A stretch of 50,524 nt of DNA from Candidatus Colinaster equi (GTDB lineage Bacteria; Bacillota; Clostridia; Lachnospirales; Lachnospiraceae), in the NCBI GenBank assembly GCA_018064425.1, contig JAGHVF010000001.1:1-50524 (forward strand), written 5' to 3'. Shown one piece after another: positions 18,156-25,910 of this stretch; positions within the stretch are counted from its first letter, which is position 1, and each line of letters begins with the position of its first letter. The translations under genes and the position numbers were made by a program. Below the pieces are notes generated by a model that had not been told where the DNA came from, did not search any database, and worked only from the letters and a program-made list of their open reading frames with translations.

Positions 18156-18223
18156 AAAATAGCCATTTTTGCATATAAAATAGCCATTATTGATATTGCG
18201 ATAGGTACACTGTGTGCGATAAT
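18156..18223 (+). promoter_or_regulatory. Promoter with 21-bp-spaced direct repeats upstream of the GGDEF gene
   Basis: AAAATAGCCATT occurs at 18156-18167 and again at 18177-18188, exactly 21 bp (two helical turns) apart; flanks are also similar (ATA before, TTG after). Immediately downstream lie TTGCGA (18196-18201) and GATAAT (18218-18223) with a 16-bp spacer. The geometry suggests an activator binding two sites just upstream of the -35. The regulator is unknown. Confidence 0.55.
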
Positions 18224-18273
18224 ATACTATAGGGTTGTTATGTTTTGATGCAAAAAATAACGGGGATGTATAT

Positions 18274-20124
18274 ATGAGTCAAAAAATTCTTATGCTCACG
18301 AGTACGTGGGATGTCAATTACACAAAAGGACTTGTTGATGGTGTGAAAAGGCGTACACAGGATAAAGATATCGATGTGCACATTTTCAACGTTTATGATG
18401 AAGTCGAAGAATCCAATTTTTATGAGAAAGAGAGGGAGATATTTCTTCTTCCTAATATAAGTGAGTATGATGCGGCCATTTTTGCATTGACCAGTACTGA
18501 TGCCATTGATGCTCTTAAAAGAGTGATGTGTGAATACAAGGCAAAAGGTAAGGTTATTGTCGGTGTTGATACAAGGATTGACGGAATTCCGTTTATCGGA
18601 ATAGATAATTATCATTCCATGTACAAGATGGTTGAACATTTGATAGATGTTCACGGATGCAAGACTTTCAATTTTGTTGGAGGACAGGTGGATAATCTTG
18701 AAAATATCCAACGATATAATGCATTTTGTGATTGCCTGAAGGCGCATAATCTTGAGGTTGAGTCGGAGAGAGTAAAGTTTTACAGCTTTTTGCGTAAGGA
18801 CGGAGAGACAGCCTTTTATGATTTTATGAAGGAAAACAAGCATACTCCGGATGCAGTGGTCAGTGCTTCGGATAATATGGCGATAGGATATTGCGAGGCA
18901 GCCAGAAAAGAGGGATATTCGGCACCGGATGATTTCAAAATTGTCGGTTTTGATAATTTGACGGCCGGTCAGAGGTTTATTCCTGCAATGTCGACAATAG
19001 ACAGACATTGGGAACAATTGGGATATGATACAGCCGACTATGTATTGGAGCTTATGGAAGGTAAGACTTCCGATATCGAGCGATATACGGAGGGGTCTGT
19101 ATGCATTCGTGAAAGTTGTGGCTGTAATCGTAATGTCAGGGATATGAGGGATGATTATTCCGATTTATTGCGCGAATACAAAGAGAGTGGGAGGAGAACG
19201 ATTCGCTTAAGCTTTGCAAGAAAGAAGTTGTGCGCAAGTTTTGATTTGAACAGATTAATGCAAAATATGCATGAGTGCGAGCAGATGATAGGCATTCGCG
19301 CCGGCGCTGTTGTAATTAGCGATTTGTTCTTTAACGGTGATTATGAGAAACCAAAGATTGGTTTTACGGATGGAGCTCATTCGTATACTTCCTCCGGTCA
19401 GGAAGAATTTACATGTTGCGGCAAACTAATCCCTGATATAATATATAACAGAGACGAGAATGTGTATCTGTTTGCACCGCTTCATATCGGTAATCAGACA
19501 TTTGGATATTATGTGATGCCGTTTGATGGTGATATGTTCTCGAATAATATTCATAGGATGTATATTGAGAATCTGTCACTTGCACTTAGTGGCATTTGCC
19601 AGAGAGTATCACTTGATGATATGAATGCCAATCTTAAAGAATTGTATGTGCGAGATTCATTGACAGGATTGTATAACAGATTCGGATATGCCAGCAGGTC
19701 AAAAGAGTTCTATTTACAGAACAAGGGCCGAATATATATGGTATACATGGATTTGGATAATCTTAAGATGCTAAATGATACCTATGGCCACGATATGGGA
19801 GATACAGCCATAAAGGGTGGTGCTGAGGCACTCAAACATATATTTACAGACACGGATATACATGTCCGTATGGGTGGCGATGAGTATCTTGTAATTGGTA
19901 GATTTATATCGGATGAATATCTTATCGACTGCGAACGCAGAGTTAATGATTATTTGCTTAAGTATGGAATGGAGCACAATTTGCCGGTGCCTTTGGAAGC
20001 CAGCATAGGTCATGTATATAATGACAGTGATGTTGAAGGCTGCGCACTGGAAGAATTGGTCCATCTTGCTGATAACAAGATGTACGAAGTAAAGCAAAAA
20101 CGTAAAAAGCAAAGGCAGAGCTAG
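18274..20124 (+). CDS. Sugar-binding-protein-like/GGDEF diguanylate cyclase fusion
   Basis: A 616-residue protein. Residues 1-285 form a LacI/ribose-binding-protein-like ligand domain (YDAAIFALTSTDA, PDAVVSASDNMAIG, FKIVGFDNLT) but without the LacI helix-turn-helix and without a signal peptide, so it is a cytosolic sensor. Residues 286-450 include a helical linker and a GAF-like part; 455-610 is a GGDEF domain with RDSLTGLYNR, MDLDNLKMLND and active-site GGDEY at 534-538. The product should be cyclic-di-GMP. The position of the inhibitory RxxD site has Thr instead of Arg, so feedback inhibition is probably absent. The start ATG 18274 follows GGGGA; an in-frame TTG at 18235 is rejected. The next gene begins 34 bases later, so both are probably co-transcribed. 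Confidence 0.88.
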   Translation: MSQKILMLTSTWDVNYTKGLVDGVKRRTQDKDIDVHIFNVYDEVEESNFYEKEREIFLLPNISEYDAAIFALTSTDAIDALKRVMCEYKAKGKVIVGVDTRIDGIPFIGIDNYHSMYKMVEHLIDVHGCKTFNFVGGQVDNLENIQRYNAFCDCLKAHNLEVESERVKFYSFLRKDGETAFYDFMKENKHTPDAVVSASDNMAIGYCEAARKEGYSAPDDFKIVGFDNLTAGQRFIPAMSTIDRHWEQLGYDTADYVLELMEGKTSDIERYTEGSVCIRESCGCNRNVRDMRDDYSDLLREYKESGRRTIRLSFARKKLCASFDLNRLMQNMHECEQMIGIRAGAVVISDLFFNGDYEKPKIGFTDGAHSYTSSGQEEFTCCGKLIPDIIYNRDENVYLFAPLHIGNQTFGYYVMPFDGDMFSNNIHRMYIENLSLALSGICQRVSLDDMNANLKELYVRDSLTGLYNRFGYASRSKEFYLQNKGRIYMVYMDLDNLKMLNDTYGHDMGDTAIKGGAEALKHIFTDTDIHVRMGGDEYLVIGRFISDEYLIDCERRVNDYLLKYGMEHNLPVPLEASIGHVYNDSDVEGCALEELVHLADNKMYEVKQKRKKQRQS

Positions 20125-20158
20125 ACTATAACTGTTTTGAGAAAATGGGAGAATGCGA

Positions 20159-21682
20159 ATGTCCAATAATGAGAATAGTGCATATGAAGTATATCTCTAC
20201 AGATATAGCAATGTAGGGAAACAGATAGTTGTAGATAAACTGCACGCTCTCGATGAAGACACTCGTGTATCCGTAAGAGATGTTTCAAGCGAAGCGATTG
20301 ATACCAAACTCGAAGTGCTTGTAAGCATTGTGAACATAAACAGGTGGCGCAGATATAATAGTGAAAAAGAAGTGCCTTCGTATGTCGACGTGATTAAAAT
20401 TACGCATGACAAATTCTTTTGTATAGTGTCACTTTGCAGAGAAGTTCTGGGTGATAGAAAATGCCAGGATATTTTGCTTACATTGTTTGAAACAAGTATG
20501 GGGACGTATTTTAAAGGTATCGGCTCAAGAGAGAAGTGTCTGAAATATTGGGAGAAAAAGGTCTCCGAAGTTCCGCTTACGGGTGATAGAAAAAAAGAAG
20601 CCGTTTACAAAATGGACGGTGAGGAATTTTTTGAGATAATTCCTCAGAATATGTTGCGTTATGATTCGCTTTATAAACAAAATCCAACATATTTGAAGGC
20701 GCTTTTTACAAAAGCAATATCGCAGGTAATGTGTTGTGTATCTGATAAGGATTCGGTAATTGGCCAGGATTATCATGATCATGGACATTTGGAGAGAGTC
20801 CCGATATATCAATATAACAATGATAGTGATTGGAATATTGAAGATATAGCGGGATTTTTGACAGATATTGATCGCTATGATGATATTTCGTATGGCGAGC
20901 TTAATGATTTGTGCAAATACGATATTGATGTGGCTTCTGTCTATTCGCAATCGATTGTACATAATAAGCGTTTTAGGGATATGTATAAAGATATGCAGTC
21001 TGATACGTTATATATGTTGCCGACGCTTTCATACTTTAATTGTCCTATTAATTTTGTTTTAAATGTAAAAGATAGTTCAATATCAGTACACTATTTCTAT
21101 GATAAATTATATTTAAGAAAAGTGAGTATTGAAGGAATCAATGAAGCGATAAAACAACTTGCTGAAGGTTATCTGAATGATAACTATGTTGATATTGAGA
21201 TTGATAAGCTACTTAACAAAATAGATGATACGGAGAATAAGGTTCTTGATGCAAAGATTACAGCTTTAAGAAAATTAAAAGGTTTTGCTGATGTCGATGA
21301 CGACAGTATCACATATTTGGCAACAAAGTGCGGTGTTTACCGAAGAAGCCTTGAGCAGTGTGCAATTGTACAAAATGAGCATCCGAACAGCCTTTTTGTT
21401 GTTGTGAAGGGAAAAGTTGGAATTGATTGCCGTGATTTAGACAATAACATTCATTCTTTGATGTTGTTGAAAGAGATGAATGTTTTTGGAATAGAAAGCC
21501 TGATTGCTGATAGAAAATCAATGGTTGACTACAGAGTAGTTACGGACGAGGCCATTCTTCTTAGTATAGATGCGACGGCATTTTGGGAATGTGCCAAGAA
21601 GTATCCGGCTATAATGGAATACATGCTGGAATTACAAACCGACAGGATTGAAAAATTCCAGAAATTGTGGGTGATGTCGTAG
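20159..21682 (+). CDS. Unknown protein: degenerate condensation-like domain plus cyclic-nucleotide-binding-like domain
   Basis: A 507-residue cytosolic protein without a clear named family. The C-terminus (about 373-490) reads like a Crp/cNMP-binding beta-roll (NSLFVVVKGKVGI, LKEMNVFGIESLI, AILLSIDATAF). The N-terminal 350 residues align by eye with the chloramphenicol-acetyltransferase/NRPS condensation fold: REVLGDRKCQDILLTLFE (94-111) sits where HHxxxDG and the following helix would be, YLKALFTKAISQVMC then VIGQD (178-204) match the helix and the IGxP strand, and SYFNCPINFVLNV matches a late strand. The catalytic His pair is replaced by Arg-Glu, so it should be inactive as an acyl transferase. 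ATG 20159 is preferred over 20153 because GGGAGA (20147-20152) abuts the latter. It probably acts with the GGDEF protein upstream. Confidence 0.7.
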   Translation: MSNNENSAYEVYLYRYSNVGKQIVVDKLHALDEDTRVSVRDVSSEAIDTKLEVLVSIVNINRWRRYNSEKEVPSYVDVIKITHDKFFCIVSLCREVLGDRKCQDILLTLFETSMGTYFKGIGSREKCLKYWEKKVSEVPLTGDRKKEAVYKMDGEEFFEIIPQNMLRYDSLYKQNPTYLKALFTKAISQVMCCVSDKDSVIGQDYHDHGHLERVPIYQYNNDSDWNIEDIAGFLTDIDRYDDISYGELNDLCKYDIDVASVYSQSIVHNKRFRDMYKDMQSDTLYMLPTLSYFNCPINFVLNVKDSSISVHYFYDKLYLRKVSIEGINEAIKQLAEGYLNDNYVDIEIDKLLNKIDDTENKVLDAKITALRKLKGFADVDDDSITYLATKCGVYRRSLEQCAIVQNEHPNSLFVVVKGKVGIDCRDLDNNIHSLMLLKEMNVFGIESLIADRKSMVDYRVVTDEAILLSIDATAFWECAKKYPAIMEYMLELQTDRIEKFQKLWVMS

Positions 21683-21702
21683 AGTAGCTTGAGTGAATTT
21701 GC

Positions 21703-21731
21703 TTGACAAACATATTGTTGTAGTACATAAT
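21703..21731 (+). promoter_or_regulatory. thrS promoter
   Basis: TTGACA (21703-21708), 17-bp spacer, CATAAT (21726-21731). Transcription should begin near 21738, just before the T-box leader. Confidence 0.75.
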
Positions 21732-21737
21732 GCATTT

Positions 21738-21968
21738 GAAAACGTTGATGAGGACAGTAGCGTGTGGAATGCCATAGAGAGAAGAACCTTGGCTGGAAGT
21801 TCTTTGACAGGAAGCAATGTGAAGACCACCTCGGAGTGACCCCAATCAGGTACGTACGCCCACGTTACGGGTATTAAAGAGTGGTTGTCGGACAGACAGC
21901 AAACCGGGTGGAACCGCGTAATATGTTATTACGTCCCGGATACACATATGTGTATCCGGGATTTTTTT
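21738..21968 (+). promoter_or_regulatory. T-box riboswitch (threonine) upstream of thrS
   Basis: A classical T-box leader: stem I elements GATGAGGACAGTAG and AGAGAG, specifier ACC (Thr) at 21825-21827 inside GAAGACCACC, the T-box sequence GGGTGGAACCGCG at 21906-21918, and the competing terminator. Uncharged tRNA-Thr pairs with the specifier and, by its 3' end, with TGGA of the T-box to stabilise the antiterminator. The TGGA form (rather than TGGT) predicts U at the tRNA discriminator position. Confidence 0.93.
21935..21968 (+). terminator. T-box terminator hairpin
   Basis: A perfect 26-nt palindrome (21935-21960: CCCGGATACACA paired with TGTGTATCCGGG) followed by A and seven T. It ends transcription when tRNA-Thr is charged. 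Confidence 0.9.
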
Positions 21969-21987
21969 ATTCTGAAAGGAGATAGAA

Positions 21988-23961
21988 ATGAAGATTACAT
22001 TAAAGGATGGCTCATGTAAAGAGTATAGCGAAGCAAAAAGCGTTATCGACATAGCATTTGACATCAGTGAAGGCCTGGCACGTGCAGCATGTGCAGGTGA
22101 AGTTGATGGCGAGGTTGTCGATCTTAGAACAGTGATAGATAAGGATTGCACACTGAATATTCTTACAGGTAATGATGCTGCGGGATTACGTACCGTACGT
22201 CATACATGTTCACATGTACTTGCCGAAGCTGTTAAGAGACTTTACCCGAATGCAAAACTTGCAATTGGACCTGCAATCGATGAAGGTTTCTACTATGATT
22301 TTGACGTTGAAAATCCATTTTCACGTGAAGAGCTTGATAAGATAGAAGCAGAGATGAAGAAAATCATTAAGGAAGGTAACAAACTTGAGAAATTTGAATT
22401 GCCGAGAGCAGAGGCAATCAAGTTTATGGAGGAGAAGGGTGAACCTTATAAAGTGGAGCTTATTAAAGATCTTCCCGAGGATGCTGTAATCAGCTTCTAT
22501 AGTCAGGGTGAAGGCTTTACAGACTTATGTGCGGGACCACACCTTATGAGTACAAAGGGTATCAAAGCTTTCAAACTTACAAGCAGTTCAATGGCTTACT
22601 GGAGAGGTGATTCCAATAAGGCAAGACTTCAGAGAATATATGGTAGCGCATTTACCAATAAGGATGACCTTAATGCCTATCTTGAGCATCTTGAGGATAT
22701 TAAGATGCGTGACCATAACAGACTTGGTCGTGAGATGAAATTGTTTACTACGGTTGATGTAATTGGTCAAGGTCTTCCTCTTTTTACACCTAAGGGTACA
22801 AGAATGATCCTTAAGCTGCAAAGATGGATAGAGGATCTCGAGGATTATGAGTGGGGTTATGTGCGTACACGTACACCGCTTATGGCAAAATCCGATTTGT
22901 ATAAGATATCAGGTCACTGGGATCACTATATGGACGGAATGTTCATACTTAATCAGGATGCTGAGGATAAGGAAACAATGGCTTTAAGACCTATGACTTG
23001 TCCGTTCCAGTACTACGTGTATATGAATGAACAGCGTTCTTACAGAGACTTGCCATATCGTATGTCTGAGACTTCAACACTTTTTAGAAACGAAGACTCA
23101 GGAGAAATGCATGGACTTACACGTGTGCGCCAGTTCACAATTACCGAAGGTCATATTGTGCTTCGACCGGACCAGGCTGAAGAAGAATTGACACGTTGTA
23201 CAGAGTTGGCTCACTATATTATGAAGACACTCGGTATTGACGGTGATGTAACATACAGATTGTCTAAGTGGGATCCGAATAATACTGCAAAGTATCTTGG
23301 AGATGAAGAATATTGGAACAGTACACAGCAGTATTTGCGTGATGTCATGAACAAAAATGGTATTAAGTTTACCGAAGCTGATGATGAGGCTGCATTCTAT
23401 GGACCAAAGATTGATATTCAGGCTAAGAATGTGTACGGTAAGGAAGATACAATGGTAACAATCCAGCTTGACTGTGCATCTGCCGAGAAGTTTGGTATGT
23501 ATTATGTGGATCAGAATGGCGAAAAGGTACGTCCTTGGATTATTCACCGTACATCAATGGGATGTTATGAGCGTACACTTGCATGGCTTATCGAGCATTA
23601 TGCAGGTAAATTCCCGACATGGATGTGTGCTGAGCAGGTGCGTATTTTACCTATTTCGGAAAAATATATTGATTATGCAAATATTGTTATGGACAAACTT
23701 CGTAAGGCAGGCGTGGATGTAACAATCGATAACAGATCTGAGAAGATTGGTTATAAGATTAGAGAAGCACGTATGGACAAACTTCCTTATATGCTTGTTG
23801 TAGGTGAGCAGGAAGAAACTGACGGACTTGTAAGTGTACGAAGCAGATTTGAAGGAAACGAAGGACAGAAGTCACTTGATGACTTTATTTCACAGATAAA
23901 GGAAGAGATAGATTCAAAGACTATCAGAGTGGAACTTCCTGAGGATGAGAAGAAAAGATAA
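21988..23961 (+). CDS. thrS: Threonine--tRNA ligase
   Basis: Class II aminoacyl-tRNA synthetase that charges tRNA-Thr in the cytoplasm; 657 residues, slightly longer than the usual 635-645. Domains: TGS (about 1-62), the editing/SAD domain with HTCSHVLAEAV (HxxxH) and CAGPHL, the catalytic core with motif 2 (FRNEDSGEMHG...RQF) and the zinc-site Cys in MTCPF, motif 3 GCYERTLAWLIEHY, and the C-terminal anticodon-binding domain from about 545. Motif 3 has Cys-Tyr where many enzymes have Ser-x. The ATG follows AAAGGAG. Expression is controlled by the T-box directly upstream. Confidence 0.97.
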   Translation: MKITLKDGSCKEYSEAKSVIDIAFDISEGLARAACAGEVDGEVVDLRTVIDKDCTLNILTGNDAAGLRTVRHTCSHVLAEAVKRLYPNAKLAIGPAIDEGFYYDFDVENPFSREELDKIEAEMKKIIKEGNKLEKFELPRAEAIKFMEEKGEPYKVELIKDLPEDAVISFYSQGEGFTDLCAGPHLMSTKGIKAFKLTSSSMAYWRGDSNKARLQRIYGSAFTNKDDLNAYLEHLEDIKMRDHNRLGREMKLFTTVDVIGQGLPLFTPKGTRMILKLQRWIEDLEDYEWGYVRTRTPLMAKSDLYKISGHWDHYMDGMFILNQDAEDKETMALRPMTCPFQYYVYMNEQRSYRDLPYRMSETSTLFRNEDSGEMHGLTRVRQFTITEGHIVLRPDQAEEELTRCTELAHYIMKTLGIDGDVTYRLSKWDPNNTAKYLGDEEYWNSTQQYLRDVMNKNGIKFTEADDEAAFYGPKIDIQAKNVYGKEDTMVTIQLDCASAEKFGMYYVDQNGEKVRPWIIHRTSMGCYERTLAWLIEHYAGKFPTWMCAEQVRILPISEKYIDYANIVMDKLRKAGVDVTIDNRSEKIGYKIREARMDKLPYMLVVGEQEETDGLVSVRSRFEGNEGQKSLDDFISQIKEEIDSKTIRVELPEDEKKR

Positions 23962-24047
23962 TGCTAATCTAGTGTGAGTTGTTATCATAGCGTTAGAAAC
24001 TCCTTCTAATCATTGAAAGGTCAAATTCGATTGACGAAAAAAAGTTG

Positions 24048-24076
24048 TTGACACACATATACGGATGTGATAGTCT
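24048..24076 (+). promoter_or_regulatory. infC operon promoter
   Basis: TTGACA (24048-24053), 17-bp spacer, TAGTCT (24071-24076), giving a leader of about 160 nt before infC. Confidence 0.7.
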
Positions 24077-24084
24077 AATTAAGG

Positions 24085-24224
24085 TTTGAAAACAACAAGA
24101 AGAGTATCCACTCTCGCCTGCAAGCGAATTGGCGAACAGGTTCACAGTTTTCATTACTCGCATTTGGCGAGCTTGATGAGTTAACTACGGTGGATGACGA
24201 TTGTTGTTCACCGTTTTTGTTTTG
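24085..24224 (+). promoter_or_regulatory. L20-type infC-rpmI-rplT leader with terminator
   Basis: The leader contains several hairpins, including CTCGC-ATTTG-GCGAG (24156-24170), and ends in an intrinsic terminator, ACGGTG (24187-24192) paired with CACCGT (24209-24214) followed by TTTTGTTTT. This is the arrangement of the Firmicute L20 leader, in which free ribosomal protein L20 binds the RNA and promotes termination ahead of infC. The family assignment rests on position and terminator; I could not run a covariance model. Confidence 0.75.
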
Positions 24225-24245
24225 TGTCTTATGGAGGGTAAAAAG

Positions 24246-24752
24246 ATTAGCGATTTATTTATTAATGAACAGATAAGAGACAAGGAAGTTCGAGTAATAG
24301 GTGCTGACGGAGAACAGCTTGGTATTATGTCAAGCAAGGAAGCACAGGCACTTGCTGATGAGGCAGGACTTGATTTGGTTAAGATTGCTCCGACAGCTAA
24401 GCCACCGGTATGCAAGATTGTTGACTACGGTAAGTACAAATACGATCAGATGCGTAAAGAAAAAGAAGCGAAAAAGAAGCAGCACGTGGTAGAAGTTAAA
24501 GAGATTAGATTGTCTCCCAACATTGATACCAACGATCTCAATACTAAGGTTAATTCAGCAAGAAAATTCCTTAGCAAGGGTGATCGAGTAAAAGTGACAC
24601 TTAGATTTCGTGGACGTGAGATGGCACATATGGCCAGCAGCAAACATATTTTGGATGATGTAGCTGCAGCTCTTGAAGATGTTGCCACAGTTGAGAAGGC
24701 TCCCAAGGTAGAGGGACGTAGTATGACTATGTTTTTAGCTGGCAAGAAGTGA
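24246..24752 (+). CDS. infC: Translation initiation factor IF-3 (AUU start)
   Basis: IF-3, 168 residues, binds the 30S subunit and checks start-codon pairing. The N-domain (LFINEQIRDKEVRVIG...), Lys-rich linker (RKEKEAKKKQH) and C-domain (EIRLSPNIDTNDL, RFRGREMAH) are all intact. Start choice: GGAGGG at 24233-24238 is 7 bases before ATT 24246, ideal spacing, whereas the nearest in-frame ATG (24231) overlaps the Shine-Dalgarno itself and has none of its own. An AUU start is the known autoregulatory feature of infC in other bacteria. Upstream codons to 24201 would run into the leader terminator. First gene of infC-rpmI-rplT. Confidence 0.93.
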   Translation: MSDLFINEQIRDKEVRVIGADGEQLGIMSSKEAQALADEAGLDLVKIAPTAKPPVCKIVDYGKYKYDQMRKEKEAKKKQHVVEVKEIRLSPNIDTNDLNTKVNSARKFLSKGDRVKVTLRFRGREMAHMASSKHILDDVAAALEDVATVEKAPKVEGRSMTMFLAGKK

Positions 24753-24808
24753 TTGGGTATCACATAGAACAGTTAAAATATATTAATGCAAAATAGGAGG
24801 ATATAATT

Positions 24809-25006
24809 ATGCCTAAGATGAAGACAAGCAGAGCAGCTGCAAAGAGATTCAAAGCAACTGGTACAGGAAAGTTAAAGAGAAACAAAGCTTATAAGCGTCA
24901 TATCTTAACAAAGAAGACAACAAAGAACAAGAGAAATCTTCGTAAGCCGGCTATGACTGATGCTACAAATGTTAAGAATATGAAGAAGATTCTTCCATAC
25001 CTCTAA
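24809..25006 (+). CDS. rpmI: 50S ribosomal protein L35
   Basis: A 65-residue, very basic ribosomal protein of the large subunit. The start [20 protein letters not shown] and the end MKKILPYL are diagnostic and the length is normal. The ATG follows AGGAGG. It lies in the conserved infC-rpmI-rplT order, 56 bases after infC. Confidence 0.97.
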   Translation: MPKMKTSRAAAKRFKATGTGKLKRNKAYKRHILTKKTTKNKRNLRKPAMTDATNVKNMKKILPYL

Positions 25007-25054
25007 GATGTAGAGTGTAAGTGAAGTTAGATTTTTAATTGGAGGTAATTAATC

Positions 25055-25411
25055 ATGGCAAGAGTTAAAGGCGGAATGAACGCTAAGAAGAAGCACAATA
25101 GAGTATTAAAGTTAGCTAAAGGATACAGAGGCGCTAGATCTAATCAGTACAGAGTAGCTAAGCAGTCTGTAATGAGAGCTCTTACAAGCTCATATGCAGG
25201 TCGTAAAGAGCGTAAGCGTCAGATGAGACAGCTTTGGATCGCTCGTATCAATGCAGCAGCAAGAATGAATGGACTTTCATACAGCAAGTTTATGTATGGT
25301 CTTAAGCTTGCAGAGGTTGATATCAACCGTAAGATGCTTGCTGAGATGGCTGTAAATGATGCAGAAGGTTTTGCAACACTTGCAGAGCTTGCTAAGTCAA
25401 AGATTGCATAA
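25055..25411 (+). CDS. rplT: 50S ribosomal protein L20
   Basis: A 118-residue rRNA-binding protein needed early in 50S assembly, with the standard [28 protein letters not shown] basic N-terminus and globular C-terminus ([17 protein letters not shown]). It is also the presumed repressor acting on the leader at 24085-24224. GGAGG precedes the ATG. The gap of 140 bases to the tRNAs shows no strong terminator. Confidence 0.97.
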   Translation: MARVKGGMNAKKKHNRVLKLAKGYRGARSNQYRVAKQSVMRALTSSYAGRKERKRQMRQLWIARINAAARMNGLSYSKFMYGLKLAEVDINRKMLAEMAVNDAEGFATLAELAKSKIA

Positions 25412-25484
25412 TCTATTGATTTTTAGATAACGCCGGTACAATGTGGGAATAGTCTGACAACTCAAAAATTTTTATTTTTCGTAG

Positions 25485-25513
25485 TTGACAAAGCTATTTC
25501 TACATAGTATACT
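25485..25513 (+). promoter_or_regulatory. tRNA operon promoter
   Basis: TTGACA (25485-25490), 17-bp spacer, TATACT (25508-25513): a near-consensus promoter as expected for tRNA genes. Confidence 0.8.
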
Positions 25514-25551
25514 AGCGTAGTCGGTTGAGGACAGAATCATATGAGACATAT

Positions 25552-25624
25552 GGGGTCTTAGCTCAGCTGGGAGAGCATCTGCCTTACAAGCAGAGGGTCA
25601 CAGGTTCGAGCCCTGTAGGCCCCA
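25552..25624 (+). tRNA. tRNA-Val (anticodon TAC)
   Basis: A full cloverleaf: acceptor GGGGTCT paired with AGGCCCC, D-arm AGCTCAGCTGGGAGAGC, anticodon loop CTTACAA (anticodon TAC) on a TCTGC/GCAGA stem, and T-loop GGTTCGAGCC. The discriminator is A and the CCA tail is not encoded. Confidence 0.95.
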
Positions 25625-25659
25625 CTTATTCTTCATCAACACGACAAACAATTAAATAT

Positions 25660-25733
25660 GGCGAGATGGCTCAACTGGCTAGAGCGTCCGGTTCATACCC
25701 GGGAGGTTGAGAGTTCAAGTCTCTCTCTCGCTA
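25660..25733 (+). tRNA. tRNA-Met (anticodon CAT), elongator type
   Basis: The cloverleaf has acceptor GGCGAGA with TCTCGCT, D-arm GGCTCAACTGGCTAGAGC, anticodon loop TTCATAC, and T-loop GTTCAAGTC. The anticodon stem (TCCGG/CCGGG) lacks the three G-C pairs of initiators, so it is read as an elongator; a CAU-Ile2 identity cannot be fully excluded by eye. The first acceptor pair is G-U. CCA is not encoded. Confidence 0.93.
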
Positions 25734-25740
25734 CTGATTA

Positions 25741-25765
25741 AGCCCGTATTTATACGGGCTTTTTT
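25741..25765 (+). terminator. tRNA operon terminator
   Basis: AGCCCGTA/TACGGGCT stem (25741-25748, 25753-25760) with TTTA loop and T-tract, 8 bases after tRNA-Met. Confidence 0.9.
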
Positions 25766-25832
25766 ATGCCCAAAATTCAACTGTGCTCATATATATCTCA
25801 CCAAAGCCGGCATAAACACAATATAATTGATA

Positions 25833-25886
25833 TTGACAATTGATAGGTAATATGTTACATATATGGACATGTAACATATTACCTAT
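25833..25886 (+). promoter_or_regulatory. marR promoter overlapped by a long perfect inverted repeat
   Basis: TTGACA (25833-25838) pairs with a -10 at TACATA (25856-25861, 17-bp spacing). Two 18-bp arms, ATAGGTAATATGTTACAT (25843-25860) and its exact complement (25869-25886), flank an 8-bp spacer and cover the -10 and start site. This is a textbook autorepressor operator for the MarR-family protein that follows. Confidence 0.8.
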
Positions 25887-25910
25887 TTAAAATTTCTTTT
25901 GGAGGGATTA

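Noticed and set aside
18117..18273. Cyclic-di-GMP riboswitch before the GGDEF gene
   Set aside because: No GEMM-type conserved core was visible; only the direct repeats and promoter are present.
18238..19017. Long open frame antisense to the GGDEF gene
   Set aside because: Composition is that of a shadow frame (Ile/His/Cys-rich), no ribosome site or domain, and the sense gene is well supported.
25552..25765. tRNA pair as an integration site for a mobile element
   Set aside because: No integrase gene and no duplicated tRNA 3' end were seen in the window.
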